The notes below the pieces were generated by a model. It ran no database searches. It saw only the letters and a list, made by a program, of their open reading frames with translations, and was not told where the DNA came from. 58,120 nucleotides of DNA from Alphaproteobacteria bacterium (lineage in GTDB: Bacteria > Pseudomonadota > Alphaproteobacteria > Thalassobaculales > Thalassobaculaceae). The first letter of the stretch is position 1. Every line of letters starts with the position of its first letter. Positions 49,435 to 57,872 of this stretch are shown piece by piece. The stretch covers positions 1 through 58,120 of the forward strand of contig JANSYS010000024.1 in NCBI GenBank assembly GCA_024742275.1, in the 5' to 3' direction. The position numbers and the translations under genes are program-made.

Positions 49435-49881
49435 TTGAACCTTCAACGCGCTATCGAGATCGCTGCGGAAGCCCATCGGGATCAAACCGACAAGGCTGGC
49501 GCGCCATATCTGCTGCACCCGCTCCGGGTGATGATGTCGTTAGAGACTGACGACGAACGGATCGTGGGTGTCCTGCATGACGTGGTCGAAGACGGCCCGG
49601 GCTGGAGCTTCGAGCGGCTGGAGGAGGAAGGGTTCTCGCCCACTGTTATCGACGCCTTGCGCCTCATCACGAAACGACCCGAGGATGAGGGGGACAGCGA
49701 AGCCGTCTACGTCGCCTTCGCGCGCCGGTCGAAAGACAACAAGATCGCGCGTCGGGTCAAGACGGCCGACATCCTCGACAATTTGAACGCGTCGCGACTG
49801 TCGAGCCTGACAGAAAAAGACATGCGCCGCATGAACCGCTACCTGGCTGCCCTGCGAGAGCTGCGCGACGCGGACGCCTGA
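49435..49881 (+). CDS. HD-domain hydrolase (SpoT/MESH1-like)
   Basis: This 148-residue protein opens NLQRAIEIAAEAHRDQTDKA and has YLLHPLRV, the HD pair in VLHDVVEDG and NKIARRVKTADILDN, the arrangement of small (p)ppGpp hydrolase-type HD proteins. The start is TTG 49435 behind GGGAG. It could lower alarmone levels or act on another nucleotide; no synthetase is seen here. Confidence 0.8.
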   Translation: MNLQRAIEIAAEAHRDQTDKAGAPYLLHPLRVMMSLETDDERIVGVLHDVVEDGPGWSFERLEEEGFSPTVIDALRLITKRPEDEGDSEAVYVAFARRSKDNKIARRVKTADILDNLNASRLSSLTEKDMRRMNRYLAALRELRDADA

Positions 49882-49964
49882 CGGGGAAAGCCGAGGATCG
49901 CCAGGGCGGGGTCTGCAGCGCTTCCTGCCTGTCGCGCATCAACCTGGTATCAGCTGTGCGGGGG

Positions 49965-50068
49965 CTCGACGCTCCTCCACATCCGGTATCGCCCCTGCCC
50001 CGTGACGTCCCGGGGCAGGTCCCGGTCCTCCATCCAGTCGATGGTGCGCTGGACCGTGGTCCGATGGC
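49965..50068 (-). pseudogene. Fragment of a DUF1612-HTH gene end
   Basis: About 104 bp match 11836-11939, the HTH-coding 3' part of the gene at 11811-12980, at more than 80 percent by eye. No start or open frame of useful length remains. It lies directly upstream of the mazEF copy. Confidence 0.75.
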
Positions 50069-50126
50069 GTCGTTGGGTTTTTTCAAGAGGTGTCGGCCCA
50101 CATGTGATGTGTCGCACGCTACTCCT

Positions 50127-50147
50127 TCCCCAAGGTACCCTTGGGGA
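50127..50147. repeat. 9-bp perfect hairpin at the mazEF repeat border
   Basis: Arms TCCCCAAGG/CCTTGGGGA around TAC. The region shared with the second mazE copy starts inside its right arm, at 50145. It could end transcription entering from the left or be part of the duplication junction. Confidence 0.45.
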
Positions 50148-50171
50148 TACTTGAGGTTTCTAGCGCGGCTT

Positions 50172-50183
50172 GTTACATGTAAC
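50172..50183 (+). promoter_or_regulatory. mazEF operator palindrome
   Basis: GTTACATGTAAC, a perfect 12-bp palindrome, lies 17 bp before the mazE ATG and recurs at 57823-57834 before the split copy. A MazE-MazF autorepression site is likely. It contains the GTTAC/GTAAC word seen in clusters A and B. Confidence 0.5.
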
Positions 50184-50200
50184 GACATCAGGAGAGCGCC

Positions 50201-50419
50201 ATGCCGACCCCGACCTCAGAACGCGTCCAGAAGCGCCGGGACGCCCTGCGTGCCGCAGGGCTGCGACCCGTTCAAATCTGGGTGCCGGACACCCGGCGCC
50301 CCGGCTTTGCCGCTGAATGCCGCCGCCAGGCGGCGCTGATAGCGGCTGCGGATCAACAGGACACCGAGCTCTCCGAGTTCATGGATGCCGCGCTTTCCGA
50401 TCTGGATAATTGGCAGTGA
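50201..50419 (+). CDS. mazE: MazE-type antitoxin (intact copy)
   Basis: This 72-residue antitoxin reads [40 protein letters not shown] and ends [15 protein letters not shown]. The short RHH-like N-terminal region followed by an acidic tail is the pattern of plasmid antitoxins annotated with MazF partners. A GGAGAG site precedes ATG 50201. Its stop overlaps the toxin start. Confidence 0.85.
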   Translation: MPTPTSERVQKRRDALRAAGLRPVQIWVPDTRRPGFAAECRRQAALIAAADQQDTELSEFMDAALSDLDNWQ

Positions 50420-50742
50420 GGCGGGGTGATCTGGTGACCGTGGCGCTTCAAGGCGACTACGGCAAACCTCGGCCTGCACTCATCGTTCAAGCGGATCAAT
50501 TTGCCGATCTGGGGTCCGTCGTGATCCTGCCGCTCACCTCGCACCTGGTCGATGCGCCACTCCTTCGCTTGCCTGTAACCCCCTTCCCCGACAACGGGCT
50601 GCGCGGCCCTTCTCAGATCATGTTGGACAAGCCCATGACGGTCAAAACCGACAAGATGGGCGCTCCCTTCGGCCGCCTTGATGACGCGATCATGATCAGC
50701 GTGAACCGCTCGCTGGCCCTGTTTTTAGGGCTGGCAGGCTAA
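50416..50742 (+). CDS. mazF: MazF/PemK-family mRNA interferase toxin (intact copy)
   Basis: This 108-residue toxin has [20 protein letters not shown] and [14 protein letters not shown], the core of the MazF/PemK fold. GTG 50416 overlaps the mazE stop (GTGA), so synthesis follows the antitoxin. It is almost the same protein as copy 1 at 299-625. Confidence 0.88.
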   Translation: MRRGDLVTVALQGDYGKPRPALIVQADQFADLGSVVILPLTSHLVDAPLLRLPVTPFPDNGLRGPSQIMLDKPMTVKTDKMGAPFGRLDDAIMISVNRSLALFLGLAG

Positions 50743-50941
50743 GCGAAACGCATATGACACGCTCCTTGTCTTACGCGCGGGGTCGACCGAGGTCTTCGAG
50801 CGCCACACACGCCCCGTCCGCATTGATGCATTATGGACACAGCTTCGCATGAAGTGACAGGGCACGCGAACATCATGGAAACGGGTGACCGCAGCGTGAT
50901 ACACACGAGGCCGACCAATAATTTGCAAGAGGTAACGCCCC

Positions 50942-51304
50942 GTGAAAAAGTTCCTGATGAGCACGGCAATCGTAGGCAGCCTTGCAGCAACACCCGCACT
51001 CGCCGATCCGACCGTGATGATTGGCTTGTCCTGGGCTTTTGGTGCCGGCGGACAAGCCGGGCAACTTGGCATCTCCGGGCGCATTCTCAGCGACGACAAG
51101 CGTGACGAGTGGGTAGGTTCCATCGGTGGCACCTATTACCCCGGCTCTGGCGAATTCGGCGTCGACGTTGGCTTCGGCTACACCTTCTCCAATACGCCCA
51201 TGACGTTCTCGTATGACTTCGTGAACAGCCGTGCGCAGATCGGTCTCGGCTGGGCCGATCTGACCGACCCCGACACGCCCGAGGTCATCGATTACTTGAG
51301 ATGA
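50942..51304 (+). CDS. Small secreted protein, probably beta-rich
   Basis: This 120-residue protein has a clear signal peptide (MKKFLMSTAIVGSLAATPALA, cut before DPT). The mature part is rich in Gly and aromatic residues with alternating pattern (VGSIGGTYYPGSGEFGVDVG, FGYTFSNTPMTFSYDF), as in small outer-membrane or secreted beta proteins. Family unknown. It is first after mazEF and may start the surface-modification block. Confidence 0.6.
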   Translation: MKKFLMSTAIVGSLAATPALADPTVMIGLSWAFGAGGQAGQLGISGRILSDDKRDEWVGSIGGTYYPGSGEFGVDVGFGYTFSNTPMTFSYDFVNSRAQIGLGWADLTDPDTPEVIDYLR

Positions 51305-51446
51305 CGATGCCTGTTCGGCCCGGAGCGAACCCGTTCGCCCTGGGCCGGGCCCGCAGATCGCCGACGGTTGCGCGGTCTGCGTATGGTTGACAAGCGGCAC
51401 GGCTTGAGCGGAACGCCGAGCCCTCGTGGGACATCTCCGCGATACC

Positions 51447-52682
51447 ATGATGGAACGCCCAATTCCCGGCAATGACCCCAAGGCCACCCCTGTTGAACAG
51501 GCACGGGAACTCCTGAAGGCCGGAGACGTTCAGGAGGCCCATCGCCTGTTTCTTTCGGCTTCCCTTCGCAAGGCCGGTGATCCCGAGATCGTGGCCGGAT
51601 TGGCCCTTTGCCTCGATCGCCTCGGTCGTCATGTGGAGGCGGCCCGCCAGTGGGCGCATCTCGAGCGCCACATGCCCGACGCGCATGCCGGCGAAAACGC
51701 GCTGAACCACGCCGCCTGCCTGATCGAATTGGGCGAGTTTGAAGGGGCGAAGACATTGCTGCGTGCCGTGCGCAACGACCATATAGACAATGGGCGCAAA
51801 CTGGGCCTTCTCCGGCGCATCGCCGCGGCCGGGGGAGGGGATGGTGCCATATCGCAGCCTGCCAAGGGCGGCGGCTACGCGGCGCGCGCAGGCGGCATCA
51901 TGTCCTCGAACCCCGCTTTGCGAGCGGGTTACGCAGAGCTGATTGCGGATCGCCCCGTTGCAAGGCGCGCACTCGCCTTCCGGAGCGTCGTGATGGTGAC
52001 ATACGGGCGCACCGGCTCCACGCTCCTGCAAGGCGTGCTCAACACGATCGACGGAATGCGCTTTCTGGGCGAGAACGAAGGCGCGTTCTTCCATCTGTTC
52101 AGCTATGTCCGAACCATCGAGCGTCTGTCCCGCCGGACCGATACCGACCTGCCAAACTCGCCGTTCTTCGGCGCAGGCGCGCTCGACCCGGCCACGGCGA
52201 AACAGGCCGCCCGCGCAGCGGTCGACGCCTATTTCGCCCCCGCCAGAGAGGAACACGGACCTGACTGCATCGGCTTCAAGGATGTGCGCTACATCGATCA
52301 TCCTGACCAGCTCGCGGAGTATCTGGGCTTCCTCGAGGAGATGTTCGACTCCCCGGCCTTCGTGTTCCTCTGGCGCGACCATGCCGAAGTGCTGCGCAGC
52401 GGCTGGTGGAAGCAGACGGACCGGGTCAAGGCCGCGGCCACCCTCGAGGCGGTCGAGCGCCAAGCCGGTGAATTCGCGCGCGCGCGCAGCAACTGCTATA
52501 CGCTCACCTATGCGGATCTTGTCGCCCGGACCGAAAGGTTGCGGAACCTCTTCGGTTTTCTTGGCGCCGAGTTCGCCCCAGACAGGGTCGACGCCGTGAT
52601 GTCCATTCCCCACAGCTACGACCCGGAACGTCCCGAGATCCGGCAGATGTTCGAAAACGCCTGGCGCGACAGGCGCGCATGA
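51447..52682 (+). CDS. Sulfotransferase with N-terminal TPR-like region
   Basis: This 411-residue protein has TPR-like helices (about 15-125, AHRLFLSASLRKAGDPEIVA and on) and a sulfotransferase domain with the PAPS 5'-phosphosulfate loop VVMVTYGRTGSTLLQ (181-195) and later the DHAEVLRSGWWKQ segment resembling the 3'-phosphate site. It should transfer sulfate from PAPS to a glycan or other acceptor. ATG 51447 is followed in frame by a second ATG; GTG 51426 is an alternative. Confidence 0.8.
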   Translation: MMERPIPGNDPKATPVEQARELLKAGDVQEAHRLFLSASLRKAGDPEIVAGLALCLDRLGRHVEAARQWAHLERHMPDAHAGENALNHAACLIELGEFEGAKTLLRAVRNDHIDNGRKLGLLRRIAAAGGGDGAISQPAKGGGYAARAGGIMSSNPALRAGYAELIADRPVARRALAFRSVVMVTYGRTGSTLLQGVLNTIDGMRFLGENEGAFFHLFSYVRTIERLSRRTDTDLPNSPFFGAGALDPATAKQAARAAVDAYFAPAREEHGPDCIGFKDVRYIDHPDQLAEYLGFLEEMFDSPAFVFLWRDHAEVLRSGWWKQTDRVKAAATLEAVERQAGEFARARSNCYTLTYADLVARTERLRNLFGFLGAEFAPDRVDAVMSIPHSYDPERPEIRQMFENAWRDRRA

Positions 52683-52731
52683 CGGGCAGTACAGAACGCA
52701 CCCCCCGGATGCCCGATTGTTTGAGACCTGC

Positions 52732-54939
52732 ATGACCCACGACGGACGGATCGCGAATGGACAGGCGGCGCTGACGGCCGCGCAGACGGCTCTGTCCGGC
52801 GATCGGCCATTCGACGCGGTCTTGCATCTGCGTTCGGGGCTGACCTCCTGTGTCGACCGGCTCGGCCGGACGCTGTTGCGGATCCTGCTGGACGAGGCAT
52901 TGCTTCGGGCGGGTGACGGCGATGAAGCCGATGCTCTCTGGGCTTTCGAAGACAAGGGTCCGAAGGCAGATCCGCGTGCGCTCGAGCGTTTCGTGCTTGG
53001 CGCATGTGCGGCAGGAAGCTTCTCCCGTGCATTGTCGAGATTGGACGAGATCGCCGACCTCCTGCCCGCGCCGCGCCGGTGGATCATCGTCTATCGCTGC
53101 CTTCTCGGCATGGGAGAGACGGAAAAGGCCCATGCCCATGTCGAAGCCGCGCGCGACGACCTTCCGGCCCATGTGGTGCTGAAACATCGCATCAACGTGC
53201 TGTTGAACGAACACCGCTATTCCGAGGTTCTTGATGGCTTGTCGCAGGCCTGGGGCATCCGCTCGGCCGAGCTGTTCCACCTGCAGACGCGCGCCTTCAT
53301 CGGAACTGGCGAACATCGCCGCGTCGAGGCCGAGCTTGCAAGCTTCCGTGACTTCTTTCCCGAAGAAAGCTGGATCGACCTCGAACTGGCGCGCAACGCG
53401 ACTTCAGCCCGCTGGCAAGACCTGGCCGTGCGGCGCTGGCGCGCCCTGCACCGCGACCGGCCGGAGCAACTCATCGTGGTGCAGGGCCTTGTCAATGTGC
53501 TTCTGGATCAGGCCGATTTCGGTGCGGTGGCGGACCTGCTGGACATGGCGCAGGTCCATCACCCCCGCGCCGAGATCGACCGCCTGCGCGCCCGCGCCCT
53601 CAGCGTCGAGGGCGATCTGCCCGGCGCCGAGGCGACCCTGCGGGAGCTCCTCGACGATCTCGCGGGGCGGGCCTCCTGCGCGACGCTTGCAACCCTCTGG
53701 AGCGAGCTCGCTCAGGTCCACCTTCTGACCGCCGAGCGAAGCCTGAAACTCGCGGCTCGCGAGGCCCAGATTTCCTGTGCGCGTCGGGCCCTCGCGCTCC
53801 AGCCCGACAGTCTGATCCTGAAGACCAAACTTGCGGATGCCCTGATCCGGGCAGGTGCAACCACGCAAGCCGTGGCGATGGTAGACGGCTTACCAGCCTC
53901 GAACCGGGACATCGTCCTGAAACTGCGGATGTGGCGCCACGCGATGGATGCAGAGCATGACGCAGCCCGCGCGCTTTGGAAGAAGCGCAAGCTCATTCAC
54001 TACATTCCCCAGATTCATGGCGGAGGTTTCGCGAACCTCCAGCGCCTCGACGAAAATCCCCTGCCGCCCGAAGATGCGCTGGCGCTCTACACCTGTATCC
54101 GCGATGAACGGGACCGTCTGCCATGGTTCCTTGATCATTACCGCCGGCTTGGCGTGGAGAATTTTGTCGTCATCGACAACGGCTCCACCGACGGCAGCAC
54201 CGAGTATCTGTTGTCGAGGTCGGGCACCACGGTGTTCAGGACCGAGGACAGCTATCACGGTGCCTTCTCCGGGATGGTATGGATCAACCATCTGAAACGG
54301 AGCCTCAGCCCCGCAGCCTGGGTGCTTTACGCCGATGTCGACGAGGCGCTGGTCTATCAGGGGTGCGAGCGAAGGTCGGTCGCGGATCTTGCCGAGATGC
54401 TGGATATGGCGGGTCATGAGGCCTTTACCGCTTTCATGCTCGACATGTTCTCGACCGTCGATCAGGCTGGAACCGGCAAGGGGCCCGAGGTGGATTACAT
54501 CACGCGCTATCCACTTTACCTGCCGCAGTTCGAGCGCACGCCAAAGCCGCTCTGCCCGTATGTCCAGATCCGCGGCGGTGTGCGGTCCCTCTTCGGGACG
54601 GGCGAGGAATTGACCAAGACGCCCCTCGTGAAATCCGCCGCGCAGATCGACTTCCTGCAGAGCAGCCATACCGTCACGCCCGCGCGCGTGTCCGACGTGA
54701 CCGGTGTGCTCCTGCACTACAAGATGACCGAGGGCCTCGCCGAAGAGGCCGCCCGCGTGTTGCAGAACCAGTCGCGCAGCCCGCATTGCCGCGCGCGATA
54801 TGCCATGTATCGCGACGCTCCGGACCTGGCGCAGTTGATCGGAGGTGCGATGTCGGATGTTCGCGCCTACCGTGCGCCCGATGACCTCGTGGCCGCAGGC
54901 CTGATGAGCCCGATCCACTGGGATGGCGCACATGGCTGA
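52732..54939 (+). CDS. Large protein with TPR-like repeats and a GT2-like glycosyltransferase domain
   Basis: This 735-residue protein has about 400 residues of helical repeats, then a glycosyltransferase 2-like domain: CIRDERDRLPWFLDHYRRLG, FVVIDNGSTDGSTEYLL and the DxD-type VLYADVDEALVY. It resembles the bacterial Glyco_tranf_2_4 group that often accompanies sulfotransferases. ATG 52732 is chosen; a TTG at 52717 precedes it. It overlaps the next gene by 17 bp, so it is co-translated with it. Confidence 0.75.
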   Translation: MTHDGRIANGQAALTAAQTALSGDRPFDAVLHLRSGLTSCVDRLGRTLLRILLDEALLRAGDGDEADALWAFEDKGPKADPRALERFVLGACAAGSFSRALSRLDEIADLLPAPRRWIIVYRCLLGMGETEKAHAHVEAARDDLPAHVVLKHRINVLLNEHRYSEVLDGLSQAWGIRSAELFHLQTRAFIGTGEHRRVEAELASFRDFFPEESWIDLELARNATSARWQDLAVRRWRALHRDRPEQLIVVQGLVNVLLDQADFGAVADLLDMAQVHHPRAEIDRLRARALSVEGDLPGAEATLRELLDDLAGRASCATLATLWSELAQVHLLTAERSLKLAAREAQISCARRALALQPDSLILKTKLADALIRAGATTQAVAMVDGLPASNRDIVLKLRMWRHAMDAEHDAARALWKKRKLIHYIPQIHGGGFANLQRLDENPLPPEDALALYTCIRDERDRLPWFLDHYRRLGVENFVVIDNGSTDGSTEYLLSRSGTTVFRTEDSYHGAFSGMVWINHLKRSLSPAAWVLYADVDEALVYQGCERRSVADLAEMLDMAGHEAFTAFMLDMFSTVDQAGTGKGPEVDYITRYPLYLPQFERTPKPLCPYVQIRGGVRSLFGTGEELTKTPLVKSAAQIDFLQSSHTVTPARVSDVTGVLLHYKMTEGLAEEAARVLQNQSRSPHCRARYAMYRDAPDLAQLIGGAMSDVRAYRAPDDLVAAGLMSPIHWDGAHG

Positions 54940-55537
54940 CCCGGCACACTACAACATCACGACAGGGCACCACCCCTCGCCGTTCCTGTGGTTCCGTGTG
55001 GCGAAAACAGGCACCCGCACCGTCCTGAACGTGCTGCGGGTCGCTGGCGTCCGTTTCGACATCGAACAGGGCTTTGACCGGCCTGTATCGCGCTCCGACT
55101 ATGTGCATCACTTCAGCTTCACTTTCGTGCGCAACCCCTATGCCCGCCTGATTTCAGGCTGGACGGACAAGGTGGTCAACGCCGCGCCCGGCGGTGGTCT
55201 GAAGACCGTCGAGTTACGCGAGCGGTTGCTGGATTTCGATCAGTTCGTCGCATGGCTGTCGAACCAGGATCCATCCGCGATCAACATCCACTTCCGTCCG
55301 CAATCCCTTCTGGTCCCGTCCGGGGTGGACTTCATCGGCAGGACCGAGACGCTTTCGCGTGATCTTCGGTTCGTGCTGTCGCGGATCGGACTGCAGACGG
55401 ATCGGACGATTCCACGAAAGAACGCGAGCGGCCCGCCACCGCTGTCCATCCAGGAGGTGACCCGCGACACGCGCGACCGCATCAACCGCCTCTATCGTGG
55501 GGATTTCGAGAGGTTCGGTTATGCCATGTCTGACTGA
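54923..55537 (+). CDS. Sulfotransferase family 2-type protein
   Basis: This 204-residue protein has the PAPS loop FLWFRVAKTGTRTVLNVL (21-38) and the 3'-phosphate motif FTFVRNPYARLISGW, typical of carbohydrate sulfotransferases of the Sulfotransfer_2 group. The ATG lies inside the glycosyltransferase gene. It probably sulfates the glycan made by that enzyme. Confidence 0.82.
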   Translation: MAHMADPAHYNITTGHHPSPFLWFRVAKTGTRTVLNVLRVAGVRFDIEQGFDRPVSRSDYVHHFSFTFVRNPYARLISGWTDKVVNAAPGGGLKTVELRERLLDFDQFVAWLSNQDPSAINIHFRPQSLLVPSGVDFIGRTETLSRDLRFVLSRIGLQTDRTIPRKNASGPPPLSIQEVTRDTRDRINRLYRGDFERFGYAMSD

Positions 55538-55570
55538 GACCGCGCCGTCGACCGGCGCAAGGCCTGTCTC

Positions 55571-56614
55571 ATGAAGACGGCGATCGTGCATATCGGAGCG
55601 CACAAGACAGGTTCCACGTCAATCCAGTCTTCCTTGCGTCACTCTCAAGAGCAGCTGCTTGCGCAGGGCATACGGTATTTCAACGATTACAACCGTCGGG
55701 TGCAGCTCTTGTCACTCGGCCTGCGTCGCCGAGCGCTTCCTCCGGTCAAGTCGGGCTACACCTCTCTCGCCGAGGCCGAGGCAGCCAGCCGCGACACCTG
55801 GAAAAAGCTGGCCCGCACCGTGCTCGGGCAGCCGGAGCCAATCACGGTGCTGTCGGAAGAAGCCCTGATGCGCATCAAGGCCCCGCATGAACTGGCCAAG
55901 TTGCTCTACAGGATCTTCGATCGCGTCTTCATCGTCGCCTATGTCCGCGATCCGATCTCCCGGTTTCCCTCTTCCATAGATCAATGGGTGCGCGAGGGCC
56001 GATCGAGCGACCACTGCCTCGCTCGTCGCGCTCTGGTCCCCCCTGTTCTTCACAAGCTGCTCCGATACGAGGAAGCTTTCGGCGCGTCCTTTCTGATCGT
56101 CAGGAATTTTGATCCTGCAAACCGTCACGGTGGCTCGCCGTCCAGCGATTTTGCCCATGTCCTGTCGCGGATCGTCGGCAGACCGGTCATGATGACCGAT
56201 GCAGGGAAGGCAAATGAAAGCCTTCCGGCGAGCGTCACCCATGCCCTGTTACAGGAAAACGACCGACGCGAGGCGATGGCCCTCACGCGCAGCGCGGGGT
56301 GGCTTAAGCGACGCAAGGACATCATTGCCGAAATCCGGCTGATGGCTGCTTCCTTTGCCTCCGGCAAACTCTCGCTGAACGACGCTCCGCAGCTGGTCGA
56401 CCATCTGTGTCATGCCTTCACCGAAGAGGTCGACCAGATCAATGCACGCTACCTGCGTGACCAGATCCCCATGAGATTGCCGGGACCCGGTCGGGCTTTG
56501 CCCCGGTGTTCGATGCGCGTTGCGTTCGATACATGGATGGGCGGTTATGCGAATGAGAGCGACGCCGAGCTTTTGGCGCAACTGAAAGACATGATTGACC
56601 GCCCGCGGCTGTAA
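55571..56614 (+). CDS. Sulfotransferase-like protein
   Basis: This 347-residue protein opens with the PAPS-loop-like IVHIGAHKTGSTSIQSSL and has VFIVAYVRDPISRFPSS for the 3'-phosphate site. The HxGxHKTGST form is common in marine alphaproteobacterial sulfotransferase homologues. It lies 33 bp after the preceding gene, in the same block. Confidence 0.8.
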   Translation: MKTAIVHIGAHKTGSTSIQSSLRHSQEQLLAQGIRYFNDYNRRVQLLSLGLRRRALPPVKSGYTSLAEAEAASRDTWKKLARTVLGQPEPITVLSEEALMRIKAPHELAKLLYRIFDRVFIVAYVRDPISRFPSSIDQWVREGRSSDHCLARRALVPPVLHKLLRYEEAFGASFLIVRNFDPANRHGGSPSSDFAHVLSRIVGRPVMMTDAGKANESLPASVTHALLQENDRREAMALTRSAGWLKRRKDIIAEIRLMAASFASGKLSLNDAPQLVDHLCHAFTEEVDQINARYLRDQIPMRLPGPGRALPRCSMRVAFDTWMGGYANESDAELLAQLKDMIDRPRL

Positions 56615-56717
56615 CCGGACGTGTCCTGACGCGACACCGAAGGTCGCGATCCATGGCGGTGTCTGACGACGGACAGCAACGAAAAGTAAACGGTCAAAAC
56701 CTCTTGTAAACAGTGGG

Positions 56718-56915
56718 ATGAAACAAGCTTTGGAAGTTAAGATTGAGATGTTGGAGCGGCTCCTGGAGGGACAGAAGCGATCAGCCGACGACCAGCTATC
56801 ACAACTGCGCGAGACGCTGGAATCTGAACGGAGAATGAACTCTTTGCTGGTAGATCAACTGAATACAAATCCACAGGTTGAGCCAAAAGTTTTTTGGAAA
56901 AGTCTTTTCAGTTAA
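56718..56915 (+). CDS. Short coiled-coil protein, 65 residues
   Basis: The protein is almost all helix with heptads (KQALEVKIEMLERLLEGQKR then LSQLRETLESERRMNSLLVD). It may be a partner of the next protein, 12 bp away, or the N-terminal piece of a once longer gene. Its base use starts the AT-rich tail of the block. Confidence 0.5.
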   Translation: MKQALEVKIEMLERLLEGQKRSADDQLSQLRETLESERRMNSLLVDQLNTNPQVEPKVFWKSLFS

Positions 56916-56927
56916 TTGATTCAAAAA

Positions 56928-57728
56928 ATGTCATTTTTCAGTAACAACTTTTTTGAAGGGCAAATGCAAAAATTTCTTAATGAAGCTGAAAAGCCATGGA
57001 TTCTGGTAACGGTTCGTCGAACTGGCGGGACCAACTTGGCTACTTTCATGAATCGTTTATCTTCGTTTCGGACTATTCAGCACGAGCCTTTTAACTCCGG
57101 ACGAAAGTATGGAGAAATAACAGACCAATTTATCTCATCCAGAGATATACACTCCTTGAACTCTGCTATAGTCGAAGTTCTGGATCAAAAGATCAATATT
57201 AAGCACTGCTTTGACACTGTTCCAGCAGAAGTAACTCAAGCTTTGTTGAGTGCGGCGATAAAAAGAAATTACCGCATCGTCATTTTAACCCGTAAAGATG
57301 AGGTAGCCCGTCTATTGTCTCTTGGGGCAGCAAAGGCAACTGGTGTCTGGACAAAGAAAGCGGCAAGCGAAAAATACCCCTCAATCGTTCTGGGAAGTGG
57401 CCAAGTTAGAAGTATAGATATTTCTTATTTGTTGCGAACTGCCAACGTCACCACCCGTAACATTGGGTTAATTTTGACACTCCTCAGAAACCATAATTCA
57501 CCCTACTTGTGGGTGTTATTTGAAGATTTGTATACGAAAAATACTGAAAAAGAGAAAACTGCTATGATGATTGCTGATTTTGTTGGAATTGATCGTCAAA
57601 AGGTTCAGTATCAGCTCGAGTGGTTCATGGAATTGCAGAGCCAAAATACCAAAGAGGTGCTACCGCACTTTTCCAATGTTCGTGAAGTCAGGGAGAAATT
57701 GAGCAGACTTTTTCCCTTGTATCATTAA
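56928..57728 (+). CDS. AT-rich sulfotransferase-like protein
   Basis: This 266-residue protein has a sulfotransferase-type loop WILVTVRRTGGTNLATFM (25-42), IVILTRKDEVARLLSLGAAK at the 3'-phosphate position, and VLFEDLYTKNTEKEK as in Stf0-like sulfotransferases. Its DNA is about as A/T-rich as the orphans at 31421 and 46689, unlike the neighbouring sulfotransferases, so it was acquired separately. ATG 56928 is used; TTG 56916 is possible. Confidence 0.65.
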   Translation: MSFFSNNFFEGQMQKFLNEAEKPWILVTVRRTGGTNLATFMNRLSSFRTIQHEPFNSGRKYGEITDQFISSRDIHSLNSAIVEVLDQKINIKHCFDTVPAEVTQALLSAAIKRNYRIVILTRKDEVARLLSLGAAKATGVWTKKAASEKYPSIVLGSGQVRSIDISYLLRTANVTTRNIGLILTLLRNHNSPYLWVLFEDLYTKNTEKEKTAMMIADFVGIDRQKVQYQLEWFMELQSQNTKEVLPHFSNVREVREKLSRLFPLYH

Positions 57729-57795
57729 AAATATAAATTTATGCAATTCTTTTCGAATTTTGTTTTCATTTATCCCACGTTATTCACCGGGCTGA

Positions 57796-57872
57796 GGATA
57801 CTTGAGGTTTCTAGCGCGGCTTGTTACATGTAACGACATCAGGAGAGCGCCATGCCGACCCCGACCTCAGAA
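57796..57872 (+). pseudogene. mazE: mazE 5' part with operator, split off by IS66
   Basis: From 57796 the DNA matches 50145 onward: operator GTTACATGTAAC (57823-57834), ribosome site, ATG 57852 and seven codons MPTPTSE. It ends at the target duplication cctcagaa (57865-57872). The gene continues at 105 on the other side of IS66. Confidence 0.88.

Larger units (their letters stand above)
50145..50756 (+). repeat. mazEF direct repeat, intact copy
   Basis: This about 612-bp segment recurs as 57796-57872 joined (through IS66) to 97-639, with few differences. Together the copies flank the secreted protein and sulfotransferase block (50757-57795) on the circular map. Confidence 0.9.
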
